Below, piece after piece: positions 21,757 to 33,340 of a stretch of DNA of 64,000 bases. The notes below the pieces were generated by a model. That model was given only the letters and a program-made list of their open reading frames with translations, was not told the DNA's origin and made no database searches. The position numbers were made by a program, and so were the translations under genes. Source of the DNA: Nemertoderma westbladi (taxonomy: Eukaryota; Xenacoelomorpha; Nemertodermatida; Nemertodermatidae); contig JAUCBJ010007374.1 of NCBI GenBank assembly GCA_032718475.1, forward strand, positions 1-64,000. Reading direction: 5' to 3'. Numbering within the stretch: position 1 is the stretch's first letter; each line of letters begins with the position of its first letter.

Positions 21757-23991
21757 CAATTGTGCTAGAAAAATAATCCCTTAAGCGCATCTGTGGATTT
21801 CTCAACAACAGGAAATACTTTTCGGAATTCTCGTAACATTGCAGGAGTCTCAGTATCTGCTTGTTAGTATCATCATGTTCTTGGTAACTGATCTTCTCAA
21901 TTAGAAACTTATTAGGTAGCCGATAAGTGGGAAGGTCTTTGGTAGCATGGACCCTTTCAGCTACTTCCGAAGTGGCGTCATTAGCGATCTTCGTCCTAGA
22001 ATAGTGATGATGGAAACATCGCTTTAAATACACAATGGCTTTGCAAAGCCGATTCCAGGAGCTATAATGAGCCATCACTCTTTGGATGAGAGGAGAGAGT
22101 CCTTTTGAGACGTCCGGTGTTCCAGATTTCCAATCTCTTTCCCTTATTTCTATGACAGATTTATTCGGGGTTCGAGTAACGTCTATGGATTTTGGTTGAT
22201 TAGGATCCACAGTGGCATCACGGACAGTGTGTAGCACAGACAGATCTATCGCTGACTTAAACAGCTTTGATTTATACGTCCGGGTTTACGGTTTGAACTT
22301 TTCCGCTCCATTGGCTTGTCTGATCTCCGCCGTGGTGAGATGAAGGGGCAATTCCTCCTCTTCTTTACTTAGGAAGTCTGGGCCACCTAACCAATCTGGA
22401 GTGTCTATCAGTTCTTGAGGAGTTGCTCCTCTGGAGGCGATATCGGCTGGATTAATCGTCCCAGGGAAATGTCTCCATTGATCTATATTAGTGCGACCGA
22501 GTATAATAGCTACTCGATGCTGAACTGACAGACTTAATCTAGTGGATATTCGATCTGTTCCATTACATTCCGACCTATGGCTGTAGCGTATAGTGCCGCT
22601 TTCAACTCCGCTCTGGGAACCTGCAGTTTGTTGTTTATTAGGGCCTTGGAGGTGGCTAATGAAACTTTAATTCCATCAGGAGTTTCAACACTAAGGTAGG
22701 CTACTATACCTATTCCGATATCGCTGGCGTCTCCAAAAACTTGGAGTTGATAGGAATACGTGGGGAGAATGTGACCAAAATACGAGTGGGAAATCTTAAA
22801 GTTCTCGATAGATGATAAAGAATCCTCCCACTTCATCCACTTCTTGAGCAGTTCTCCCTGGGGTGGATCATCCCAAGAGTGGTTTTCGAGCCACATTTGT
22901 TGTACCAGGCTCCGAGCAACTAGGATTACAGGACTAATGAATCCCAATGGGTCAAAGTAAATGCTCAGAATACTCAGGCAAATCCGTTTAGTTCGAACGG
23001 GATTTTCACGTTGTTTCAGTTGGAAAAATAAAATGTCTCTCTCCGTGTCCCATTTCAGTCCAAGGGTTTTAGTTTCGGGGAGATCGTCCTTAATGAGGTC
23101 AAGATCTTTAACACCTCTATCTTCCACTGGGATTGATTCCAGGAACTCACGGGAGATACTAGTGAATTTGGTTAGGTGATATCCACCTCATTGTAAGCAC
23201 TCTACCATTCCCTTGGTAACATCGATTGCTTCTTCCACCGATGGGAGGGACTTTAGGTTGTCATCCATATAAATATCCCGTTTGATGTTGTCGATAACCG
23301 CTTCAGAGAAGACGTCTCTATTATTGTCGGCAGTGGTGCGCACTACCGAACAAGCGTTCGAGGGGCTCGATATGATCCCGAAAGCCTGGATTGTCATCCA
23401 GTACTCCACCGGTTTTCGGTTGAGGTCTCCTTCAGGCCACCACAGAAATCGTAGGCTATCTCGATCCCTAGTTAACGCTTTTAACTTGTAGAAACATGCC
23501 TTCAATGTCGGAGGCGAAGGCGATAGAATATTGCCATAGTCGTAATAATATTCCCAACAAAGATTGGAGTAAGTTGGGTCCCGGCAACAGTTCTGAGTTT
23601 AGGGTTTGTCCCATATAAAGGGCGGAGCCGTCGAATACTACCTGGACTTTGTTTGGTTTACCGGGCTTAGGAACGTAATAATGTCAAGTAATACGTTCTT
23701 TCCGTTATGGATGTTTCCTCCGGCACTCGCTCCGCGTATCCTTTGTCGATGAATTTCTTTACTTATACATCTCTTTGGCTCAATCGTTAGATGATAAGCG
23801 CCGATGCAATTGTGTGATTCTCTTTTCAGCTAAAGGTCGGTTATTAATGAAGCTGGGTTCTCTTCGCCTAAAAGGCAGACCAATCTTGTAATGACCCTCC
23901 TCTTTTATATAGCGTGTAGTTGTCACCTGGATTTGTTTAGCTCTCTCTTCTTCGACTGATAACGCTTTGACGTAGGAATTAGGCTCTACAG
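21757..23991 (-). pseudogene. BEL/Pao reverse transcriptase and RNase H region, degenerate
   Basis: The Pao-type polymerase is readable in pieces. The N-terminal part (NRPLAEKRITQLHRRLSS) lies at 23780-23985. Motif A (DIEGMF) is near 23530, the catalytic YMDD near 23262-23273, and TLGLKWDTERD and YFDPLGFISPV at about 23060-22940. An RNase H-like segment (DASDIGIG, VPRAELKAA) is at about 22740-22590. A TGA at 23190-23188 interrupts the frame, and further frame changes lie at 23505-23780 and 22250-22534. The C-terminal piece (21722-22237) breaks off before the integrase core. It cannot encode a working enzyme. Confidence 0.85.
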
Positions 23992-23995
23992 AAGC

Positions 23996-24313
23996 AGGAC
24001 AATTCGGTCCCGGACAATTCGGTCCCAGACAATTCGGTCCCGGACAATTCGGTCCCATTAAGTTTGTGTTTTGGGACCGAATTGTCCGGGACCGAATTGT
24101 CCGGATACTGACTAGGACAATTCGGTCCCAAAACATACATATTAATGGGACCGAATTGTCCGGGACCGAATTGTCCGGGACCGAATTGTCCGGGACCGAA
24201 TTGTCCCGGACCGAATTGTCCGGGACCGAATTGTCCGGGACCGAATTGTCCGGGACCGAATTGTCCAGGACCGAATTGTCCGGGACCAAATTGTCCAGGA
24301 CCGAATTGTCCGG
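23996..24313. repeat. Left terminal 15-bp repeat arrays of the MULE
   Basis: Four units in the GGACAATTCGGTCC orientation (23996-24058) are followed by a spacer, two units in the reverse orientation, a single forward unit, another spacer, and then about eleven tandem units of GGACCGAATTGTCC to 24313. The unit is close to self-complementary, so each array can also fold on itself. Confidence 0.85.
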
Positions 24314-24984
24314 TTACTGATAGAAACTTTTTAGTGCTTTTTTTGATAATGGTGAATGTTATAGAAAATTAGTAGATATGTTTTTTTATGTTAGCTAGTG
24401 TTTTTTACTAGCTAGAATTTTTTGAAATTTAAAATTACTGTATTTTGTTTATTTTTGCTATTGGAAAGTGTTCAAGAATAGTATTATATATTATTTATTA
24501 CGGTGTAGCTAGTGGTTTTTTTTACTAGCTAGCATTTTCTTGAAACTATAAAAAAATTTGTGAAAACATTGATATTTCAGAATTAGGCTAAACTGTTGTA
24601 ATATATTAATTAGCAAAAATATTGATGATATTATAAAGTTTAAGCTGAACAGAACATCGTGTGGCGGTACAGTTTTTTTAATCTAAATTCAGCAAAGTGT
24701 CCCTGAATGAGTTCCAGCTATTATCTAGGATAATAAGGTTAAGACAATTGTTCTAATAGTGCGGTTTCTAATAAATTAATGCAGCAGTTGTATTGTAGTT
24801 GTTATAGCAATATAATATTCTGAAAACTATTTCATTTGAATATTTGTTATTTTCCAGAAATTTCAAATTTTTACAAATTGCTGGTTTCTTTTTATTTCAT
24901 TATTTACAACACGCTATCTTTAAACAGAATTCCCGTTTATTTATTACTGTTGGACACTTATTTTGAGTATTTTTACACGCAATA

Positions 24985-26419
24985 ATGTCGCAACAGTTAC
25001 AGTGGTTGTCCACTGAAAAGTCTAAACCCCTTTTAGTCGTTGATGACTATAGCTATCGGTTTCATAAACCTTTGGCGGGTTATTTATCACGATTTATCTG
25101 CATCAAGCGACCATGCAATGCCACTGTTAGAGTACATGAATCCATCATTAGGGAGGTTAAGGGGTACGTTGGAACCCACAAATGTGGTCCACCTGATCTT
25201 GGCCTGGCCGCAGCCCATGCTATTAAGAGTGCCATACGGGAAAGTAGCATGTCTTCAAAGGGGATGTCAACCCACCAAATTATATATTCAGCTGTAGCGT
25301 TAGTCTCGAACGAAGCTGCTGCTCCGTTTCTCCCATCAGTTGATAATTTGAAAAGGAACATTCGCCGTTTGAAAGCTGGTAATGGAGACCACGAGCCCGC
25401 TCCCACGACTTCCGACTTTGATATTGCTGAGCGTTATCAGATTGCTTCCGATGGTTCCCCTTTTCTAAGATATGATAGTGTCTTAATTAATTGTGTTAAT
25501 GATGACACAGATGCACGCGTATTGATCTATGGTTCTGATGCAGGCCTTGATTTGTTAAATCCAGTGATCATTGGTTTGGCGATGGTGCCTTCTAGATCGC
25601 ACCAGGTTTTACCAAGTGTATACGATACAAGCGGGATGTGGTGACAGGGCTCTCCCTTGTGTCTATGCTGTTTTACCTGGTAAATCCCAAGTTGCGTATG
25701 GCTATCTGTTCAGTTTCCTAGCCGAACAAATAACTGGAGATCCGCCTTTGTCAATTACTATTGACTTTGAAGCTGCAGTCCGCAACAGCATTGATACATA
25801 TTTCCCTTCTACTGAGGTTTCTTTTTGTTATTTCCAATACGCAAAGAATGTGTACAAAAGAGCATGTAACTTGGGTTTAAAGGAGAATTATTCTGAAGGT
25901 GGCGCTGTCTGGCTAGGTGTACGAATGCTAATTTCATTAGCATTTCTTCCCGAAGATGACATTTGTCGTGGTTGTGACTTACTCCTCGATTCTGCTCTAT
26001 GTCCCTTAGTCAAGCCTGTAGGGTAGGCATCTACCTACGTTGAAGAAACCTATGTTGGTAAACGGCTTCGCCATGGTCGTAAACAGCCTCTGTTTATCAG
26101 AGACTGTTGGTCAGTGCACCATAGGGTCCTGGAAGGTTTGGCACGCACTAACAACTTGTCGGAGGCATACAATAAGAAGTTAATGGCGAATATACAAGAA
26201 GCCCACCCGACGATATGGAAATTCCTAGAAGCACTAAAGCGGGAGGAGGCACTAACACGAATGGAGATGAGACATTGTTCGTTGGGAGGTTCTCCACCAA
26301 AAAGGCGAAATACGTACATCAACCAAGATGCTCGTATTCTTAAAGCTGTTGAGAGCTACAACTCAGGTGACGATATCCTGAAATATTTGAAGGACATTTC
26401 CTATATAATGCAATTTTAA
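24985..26419 (+). pseudogene. MULE transposase with N-terminal FLYWCH-like zinc finger, broken
   Basis: Starting at 24985 the protein carries a FLYWCH-like finger (PLLVVDDYSYRFHK, then FICIKRPCNATV and THKCG, about residues 10-70). A MULE-type transposase core follows: GDGAF near 25580, YQVYTIQAG at 25610, YAVLPGKSQVAYGYLF at 25670, the acidic IDFEAAV at about 25760, and a terminal RTNNLSEAYNKKL region at 26145. The frame shifts around 25560-25610, a stop lies inside GDGAF-stop-IAPGF in the third frame, and a TAG at 26024-26026 breaks the last part. The CxxH-type motif reads CYFQYAK. It is inactive. Host genes with FLYWCH domains exist, but the flanking inverted ends make this a transposon gene. 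Confidence 0.8.
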
Positions 26420-26619
26420 TTGCAATAACTAGAATAGATTCTGCCTGCACAACGGCAAAGATTAACTTTATTAATATAACTCAAAGCAATTTAATAAATT
26501 CAATGTATTGTAGCTTTATTCTTCGATTTATTCATTAATATAAGCGAAATATGTAGCTAAATATTTGCAATTCAATTTTCCTAGTATTTTTTTTAGACCG
26601 AATTATGTTTGTTTCAAGA

Positions 26620-26895
26620 ACTGGACAATTTGGTCCCGGACAATTCAGTCCCGGACAATTCGGTCCCGGACAATTCGGTCACGGACAATTCGGTCCCGGA
26701 CAATTCGGTCCCGGACAATTCGGTCCCGGACAATTCGGTCCTAGGACAATTCGGTCCTAGGACAATTCGGTCCCGGACAATTCGGTCCCATTTATTTGGT
26801 GTTTTGGGACCGAATTGTCCGGGACCGAATTGTCCGGGACCGAATTGTCCAGGACCGAATTGTCTGGACCGAATTGTCCGGGACCGAATTGTCCT
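26620..26895. repeat. Right terminal 15-bp repeat arrays of the MULE
   Basis: About ten GGACAATTCGGTCC units (26624-26790) are followed by a spacer (TTTGGTGTTTT) and about five units in the opposite orientation ending at 26895, mirroring the left end. Confidence 0.85.
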
Positions 26896-26911
26896 ACATC
26901 CGGCTCTACAG

Positions 26912-28786
26912 CTTCTTGAGTAAAGAAATGCACTGTGTGTTCATCACGTATCTTATCATTATATCACTCTACCACCTCATTGAGTTTGTCGTCCTATGTT
27001 GATATTCCTTTACTTTGACATATGAGATTACACAAATTTACTTGGTTTGTCCACGTTTGATTTTCTGTGAGGAGTTCAATGGTATTATCCTCGTCGTATA
27101 GTGTTTGTATATCGTCATTGTCTGAGGAGCATGACGTTTCCTCAGCTAGGATGTCCTCGTCTTTCATGGTTTCCTCACACTCCCTTACCTGGTGGACTTG
27201 CTTACCTTTCAACCTCTCTTGCAAAGTCCTGTGGGAAGGTCCCATGAATTACCAACCTACTCTCGTTCTTCCCGCATAAGTTTGCAATGGTAGCGGTCGA
27301 GCAGGCCGTTTCTCAATAGTTTCGAGCGCTTCGTGCGCGTTCTGACCGAGCAGTATCTGTACCCCTGGGTAATCTGTTCTGAATCTAGGAATGTTGTATT
27401 GCTGGGTAAAATGGTCTTCATCCCAGTTGTAAGACTCTACTTGGCTAGTAGCAAAGTTCTTTATTGCCACCCTTTTAACTGACCTTACACTGTTCTCGCC
27501 TAGTTCATCTTGTGGAGTGGACAACGATCCTATGTAGAAATCCGTGGATATAGTAGATTTCCAAACCTGCATAATCCTGGAAAGGTCCAGTTTGGTTCGG
27601 AACCTTTGTTGACCAGCAAAGATGTCTTCGGCCAGGTCTTTATCGATGAAGGTGCCTGTACTACCGGAATCAAGGAGGGCATTCACTATAAGGCTCTTAC
27701 CTTGTCCATGTACTCGAAGTTGCACCACTGGGAACTCTCTGATGCCGACAGATGGTGTCGAAACCTTCCATGAAAGCTGTCGATCCGGAATGGATAGTTG
27801 GGGTTCCTCTCCATCCGTCGCCGCCTCATAAGTAAGGGCTCGATATACGGCTGTGTTGATCATATAACAAGATTCATTTTCATCAGAAAACTCATCCGTA
27901 TAGAATCCTTCCATCTCCGAACTATGGTCAATGTCATTCACATCACTGAACTGTACGTGCAGTTCGGGTTCACTTACCTTGTCGAACTCGGTGTGCAGTA
28001 GGATATGATGTTTCGCTCCACACTTAGCACACCTCACGTCTGAGTAACAGGTTCTCCTTTGATGTCCTCTCCTGAGGCAATTATAACATAACCTTTTATC
28101 CCAAGTGACACTGCGTCTGTCCTTCAATTCTTTCTTCAAGAATTCCTCACACCCACTCAAGCGATGTGGCCCTTCGCACAATACGCACTTAGGTTTGATG
28201 TTACTTACCTTAGCTTGCATTGTAGTTTGTACGCTAGCTCTTTCTTCGGGCTTCCTACTAGGAATTATCTTGGGAGACGTAGGGGGATCTTTTAACTGTT
28301 CTCCCTTGCCACTAGTTCGCATCTTGGGTTTACTTATGTCCTTACCTTTACTTGTATAGTAAGATCTTTGGGTGTCTTTGCCACTATCTTCGTCATAAGA
28401 CATTTGACTCTCATAATCAGTATAACACACTGGTGTTACCTTTCTCCTAGTAACGGGTTTTTCACGTACCTTGGTTTCCGGAGTCTTCTCTCTAGACTGT
28501 TTTATTAGCTGTAATCTTACCTCTCCGTTTAAGAATGACATAAGGTCCGCCATGGTTGGATCTCTCTGTTGTTGGTCCATCAAGTAGAGAACCTTTTTGT
28601 TCCAGCGAGTACCTACTCCGCCCTTTGGCAAAGTTGATGCTATGGCTCCTACAACCATAGAACTCTGGTATTCATGAGACTTACCAAACCAGTCTAACTG
28701 TCTACAGATCTCCTGAATCTCATTGGAAAACTCTATAATCCCGCAGCTGCCAAGAAACTTTCTGGGCGCTACTAATTTCGCATACA
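26912..28786 (-). pseudogene. BEL/Pao gag C-terminal part and aspartic protease
   Basis: From about 28786 down the frame reads a gag segment (KFLGSCGIIEFSNEIQEICR) and then two zinc-knuckle-like cysteine clusters: CVLCEGPHRLSGC near 28155, and CYNCLRRGHQRRTC with CAKCGAKHHILLH near 28070-27990. A retroviral-type aspartic protease active site follows (ALLDSGSTGTFID, about 27685-27645). The frame is open from 28786 to the TAA at 27251-27249 and continues in the same frame to 26994, then degenerates into the MULE insertion site. The zinc knuckles bind RNA during packaging, and the protease matures the polyprotein. Confidence 0.85.
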
Positions 28787-30156
28787 GATATCTAGCTCAG
28801 GGGCGGATCCAAGGGGGGGGGGGGCACGGGGGGGGGCACATGCCCCCCCGGCAATTTTTGAACTATCACTGTAAGCACTAGCGTACCGAGGGTGGTGGCC
28901 ATGTGGCTATAGCCACCCCCTAGGAAAATGAGAAAGCATACTGAAAAACCCCTTCCATTTGAAGTGAATCCTTCCAGGGGGGGGGGGGGGGGGGGGGATT
29001 CAGTTGTGGCCTTCTGGCTGGCCACAAATGGGAAATACATTGCTCTCTTGTAAGGAGAAGTAATTCATTCGAGTCACAACTAATTATGTCATAGGGAGTA
29101 CAGGAGTCAGTGGGCTCTGTGCTATTTGATGTATATTAGCTTGGGGTGCCTTGTATTCCGACAGCGACAGACCACTAACAAAGTAAAGGTATACAATAGT
29201 ACAGTATGTGTAATGGGTCTTAGCTTAGGCCGCCCCAGCATGTAAAACCAATTATCTGCTGTGGAATGGAATTCCCCGAAATTTACTAAAAGTCTTCCCA
29301 AGAAATTAGACAACCAACTAACCCACACACAGGAGGCCGTGGCCTCCTGGCACTGGTGACTGGGCTGGCCTGGTCACAAGGAACTATGCAGGTAGTAATG
29401 TGTACAGTAGTCAGACAGGTTTAATGCCATGAGTAACCAGAAAATAGCTCGAAGACGATTGGTCAACAGGTCAATGGTGCTATACAGCTCTAATATAAAT
29501 TTAAGCCAATATATTATTATGCAAGGGTGCTGTATCATTACTACAGTAGTACTGTAGTATTCCCAATTGTGTGTGTAAATTATAAACTACAGTTTGCGTT
29601 CAAATATTTATTCAAACATTTTTTAAAATTACAATAGTAGTCTGAAAGTTTTATTGCACATATCTGCATTGCATGCTGTGGTACAGCACGGCTGATATCC
29701 ATCAAATCCAGCGAAGAAGAGGAAAGTAACTGATTTCTTTTTGCACCTGCATCTGAAATAGATATTGTTGAAGATGTGGAACTGAAGGTATTAATTCTAA
29801 TCGGAACACAATCAGGGAAGATATTCAGTATCGACCACCTCACCCAGCGCCACCCCCGGTAAGAGAAAGGGCTTCATCATTCCAGATATTGGGCTTGTCA
29901 AAACTTTGTCCTATCCGAGAAATTAGCCGTACTTGATACACCATGGGTATTTTTATTACGTTCACCCCCCCCCCCCCCCCCTCTCCTGCCCTATCTCGCT
30001 TTCTAATATTCCAATTTTTTGTAATACAGTATAAGCCTGCATGTGATTTATTGTCTTTATTGTTATTGTCTTTAGTGTTTAAATAGATTATAATAATAAA
30101 TATTCAATTGAAATAAGTGAAAACAATAATAATGTTCAAAGATATACTATCATTTT

Positions 30157-30426
30157 TCTCCTGAGCCACTAGTTGTACCACCATCTGCTTCTCCTGATCC
30201 GACCGAAACAGGAAACTTAGCCACCTCTAGTGATATCCCCTCTTACATTGATAGCACCAGCACCCATGACAACGACTATGATAAATACTGTATAATGCTA
30301 TGTGCAGAATTTACGACCAAACCAGTAACTTCCAGTACCCGAAGTAAAAATATGGGAGTGTCCTCGTGTCCAACATTCATTACGTCACCAGTAGTGGCTC
30401 TCACTGTGCACTGTACAACGGTCTGA
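30157..30426 (+). other. Exon-like open fragment inside the composite insertion
   Basis: After a pyrimidine-rich tract ending in AG (30164-30165) a frame stays open for about 90 codons to a TGA at 30424-30426. It contains TETGNLATSSDIPSYIDS and DNDYDKYCIML. This loosely recalls the N-terminal region of hAT transposases (D-I-x-x-Y-I then D-D-x-K-Y), so it may be a remnant of the element's own gene. The evidence is weak. Confidence 0.25.
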
Positions 30427-30502
30427 GTTACTCCTGCTGTACTCAAGGATTATTGATGCTGCCTTCTGTCGCTATTGTGTGTTCTTCACACTGGACCAGA
30501 TA

Positions 30503-30736
30503 GGGGGGAAGGGAATCTGGACGCAATAAAAATTCATCTCTCTCCATGGGAAATTGGACACTGATTAGGCCTACTTCAAAAATAAAACTGTAACCTGTTA
30601 TATTGTGTTTAGTTTATTGTTTTGGTTAAAATAACGCACCAATATAACCTGCTCCTTACCCTAAATTAAGAATTTAACATTGAGGCGGAATATTAATTCA
30701 CCAAGGCGGATTTCGCGTCCAGTCCCCCCCCCCCCC
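30503..30736. mobile_element. MITE with GGACTGGACGCAA-type ends, copy 1
   Basis: The ends are TCTGGACGCAATAAAAA (about 30516-30532) and its inverse TTCGCGTCCAGTCCCC (30712-30727), next to G and C runs. The body is about 85% similar to 46490-46741. The middle carries the dispersed phrase AAGGAGCAGGTTA...ACCAAAACAATAAAC in reverse orientation. Confidence 0.7.
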
Positions 30737-30826
30737 TTTCTCCACTGGATAAGTCAACTTATGGAGCATATTTTTGGAATTTTGCACGCCCCTGATTTAT
30801 GCCCCCCCGGCTAGGTGACCTCTGGA

Positions 30827-32700
30827 TATGTTAGCTATGTTAGTCCTATTACCATACCTGATGTTAAGTGTATCCCAAACTTGTCTCAATCCATCCGGAT
30901 GTCCAATAAACTTTAACGCCATTAACTTGGGGGCCTGGGGGGTCCTTCTAAGCACTCGATGAGGAATCGTAGTTTCTCTCCGCTGGATAGTACAGAGTTT
31001 TGTATGTTATCTTTGTAATATTCATTAAAAGGTAACCATTTCATCTCATCTCCATTAAACTTGGCGACCTCTCCCACTTTTACAGCTTGACGGGCTTCCG
31101 TCCTAGCCATCTGACGTGTGAAACTTTCTTGAGCCATCGTACTATTTAATATCAAATTATCAGTATATAAATTTCTCAGATTATTATCAGATCGGTATGG
31201 GATATCATTATCGACAGGTTTATTACTACTATTAACAGGGTTTACTATAGGAGTTTCTACTTCACTAGCAGTATAGATGTGTGTAGGCTCCACACCTTGC
31301 GCATGAGATACTTCAGACCTAACGGGCTGACACACTGTTACAGGGAGTGGTTGTATACCCATTTGTATATTAACTAATTTATCACGTTCGAGAGCGATAT
31401 GTTGCTGTACTTATTGCAACTCTATTTTACTATCTCGTACTGTTCCCTTTAACAATTGAACAGTCTCTTCCAAGTCTCGGACTTGTTTTGAGGAGCGAGC
31501 CTTGGTTTTTTCCAATTGCCCGAGCAGCTCCTCCATCTCTTACCGCCCCTCCTCCATCCACTCAACCATGGGTGCGGGAGCTGCTAACATTGTAGCTGGA
31601 TGGCACATCGGGGCGACAGGGGATAGTCCCTTTATTAGATTCTGCTCGGTGTCAATACCAGTCTGATATTCTGGCATTTGTCTACTGGACAAGGGAAGGG
31701 GGGCTCTCTTCTACGTCCGTTTGAATGGGATTTGTTACCTTTACGCTCGGAATCACTAATCAGTAGTAGTACCTTCATCTGAGGAGGTAAAACCATGTCT
31801 TCTGGGAGTAGATCGACTCAGTAGTTGCATCTGAGTACGGTAGCTGTCCTTTGTTTACTTAAGTAATCTTGTCTCACCTGAATGCTCTCTAACTCTAATT
31901 GTACCTTTGCTTCATCTGCCCTCCTTTCAGCTTCTACTGTGGCAGCTTTACGTTCTACTTCTGCCACCGCCACCGTCGCCGCAGCCACTGCTGCTTTTCT
32001 ATCAACTTCCGCCGCTGCCACTGCTGCCTTTCGATCAACTTCCGCCGCTGCCACTGCTGCCTTCTGATCAACTTCTGCCGCCTCAGCTTTTAATTCGGCC
32101 TCAGTGGTTGCAGCTCTTTTCCTGTCTTCTATTAATCCTTTCTTTAATTGTTCCTCTTTGTCCATCTCAATGAGAATGCTTTTATCAAATTTAGCCTGCT
32201 CCGCCGCTAACATCTCTGCATCTAAGGAGTCCAAAATGAATTTGGATGCTTCACTATTGGGGTGAAGTCCGGCTAGACGTCTCATTAGCTCTTTTTTACC
32301 TATGAATTGTTGATAATCCGACAGATAGGGCCTAGATGTCAATAGCATCCTTCTTCGGAGGTTTTCCAGATACCGCCTCGCTTTCCCCATGGGAGAAGAT
32401 CGCATCTGTTGATTCTCCGTAGGCTAGTTGTTCCAATAACTGAGTCTTCCATTGGGTTGTTCCCTGGACTTTAACATTCACTCATTGGAACCAAGTCTTC
32501 ACCGCCACCTGCAGTGATGTATCTTGACTTCTCTTTGAGGCTTCTTCAAAAGCTGAAAGGATTAATCTGATCCTCAATATCCGTTCTCTCACTTGGTATA
32601 GCAGTTCTCCCTGCTCTTGAGGTTCCAGTTGTCTTTGGAATAACTGTGCTTCTATTCGTCCCAAGGAGTTGAAGAATCCCTGGATCATCGCTGTCCCAAT
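30827..32700 (-). pseudogene. BEL/Pao gag N-terminal part
   Basis: The minus strand reads an early gag region (SAFEEASKRSQDTSLQVAVK, about 32590-32485), an Ala/Glu/Lys-rich coiled-coil segment (32400-31840, with repeats of AEVDRKAAVAA), and a conserved gag block (KFNGDEMKWLPFNEYYKDN, about 31070-31010). A segment containing LRQVWDTLNIRYGNRTNIA ends at the insertion at 30824. In-frame stops (for example near 32482 and 31818) and frame changes show it is a relic. Confidence 0.75.
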
Positions 32701-33340
32701 CATACATAGGGGCTTGGCTTTCCGCAAAATTCTTTATAGCGACCATCTTGATATTATCCAGCTTGCCTACATTATCAGTGTCTCCTGGATCGGACAGTGA
32801 GACCTTATAATAACGGGTTTGGATAACCGATTGCCAGATTTGCATTACGCCGGAAAGATTTAGTTTCATAGGATGTCCATCGTTCTCATCAAATAGTTTG
32901 TCTGCAAGATCTTGGTCGATAAAAGATCCCGAACTTCCGGTATCCAACAAAGCGTTTACTATAATGCTGTGGTTGTTATAATGTAGTCGAACTTGTAGAA
33001 TGGGGAATTCGCGAACACCAGTCGATTTTGGGTTTGAAGTTCGCTGGGATATTTGATCATCTTGATCGTCTGTTCTGGAGTACTTGGCAACTCATAAGTG
33101 ATGATGGCTTTGTATACCATTACATGGTTGCAACTCTCATCATCGGTTGTAAATTCATCTGGATCAAATTCTTGTTTGGAACATCCTGAAGAATGGTAAG
33201 ATGACTGATCAGTGAACTGAACTTTCGCTTCCATCTGTGGAACCATGTCTTTCTAATGCAATCTGCCATTCCAGCGTAACGGTCGTGACATTCCGCATGG
33301 GTTTCCGGTATTAATGAGTATTCTAAGGGCACATGGAAGA
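32546..33340 (-). pseudogene. Second BEL/Pao relic: gag end and aspartic protease
   Basis: A second, different protease-containing segment lies directly upstream of the first element's gag. It contains LDTGSSGSFIDQDLADKLF at about 32948-32890, preceded by a linker (EFDPDEFTTDDESCNHVM, about 33180-33110) like that of the first element. A frameshift near 32975 separates the two. It is clearly related to but diverged from the protease at 27.7 kb, so it derives from another BEL copy. Confidence 0.75.

Larger units (their letters stand above)
23992..26901 (+). mobile_element. MULE (Mutator-like) element with satellite-like terminal repeats
   Basis: A 10-bp direct repeat GGCTCTACAG at 23982-23991 and 26902-26911 flanks the element, the length expected for MULE insertions. 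Both ends consist of arrays of a 15-bp unit built on GGACAATTCGGTCC: first several units in one orientation, a short AT-rich spacer (TTTGTGTTTT or TTTGGTGTTTT), then units in the opposite orientation. Left arrays lie at 23996-24313, right arrays at 26620-26895. The interior holds a decayed FLYWCH/MULE transposase on the plus strand. The target was the polymerase region of the BEL element. Confidence 0.85.
28798..30824. mobile_element. Composite insertion in BEL gag, hAT-like left end
   Basis: The gag frame is broken here and resumes on the other side. Imperfect 11-12-bp direct repeats flank the insertion (GATATCTAGCT at 28787-28797, GATATGTTAGCT at 30825-30836). The left end CAGGGGCGGATCC plus poly-G resembles many hAT termini. 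The right end does not match it cleanly and holds a second hAT-like end (inverse of CAGGGGCG near 30788-30795). Poly-G/C runs lie at 28813-28824, 28977-28997 and 29965-29981. A nested MITE lies at 30503-30736. It is probably several insertions stacked together. Confidence 0.6.
21757..32700 (-). mobile_element. Degenerate BEL/Pao LTR retrotransposon with two insertions
   Basis: On the minus strand the order is gag (about 32700-27900), aspartic protease (about 27690), reverse transcriptase (about 23990-22530) and the region leading to integrase, cut off at 21757 where an unrelated MITE begins. The gene order, gag signature, zinc knuckles and RT motifs are typical of BEL/Pao elements. The copy is dead: it has several in-frame stops and frameshifts, lacks integrase and shows no recognisable LTR. 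It was interrupted by a composite insertion at 28798-30824 and a MULE at 23992-26901. Confidence 0.85.

Noticed and set aside
29580-29843. 87-codon minus-strand frame as a gene
   Set aside because: No recognisable content; it lies inside the composite insertion in the BEL gag region.
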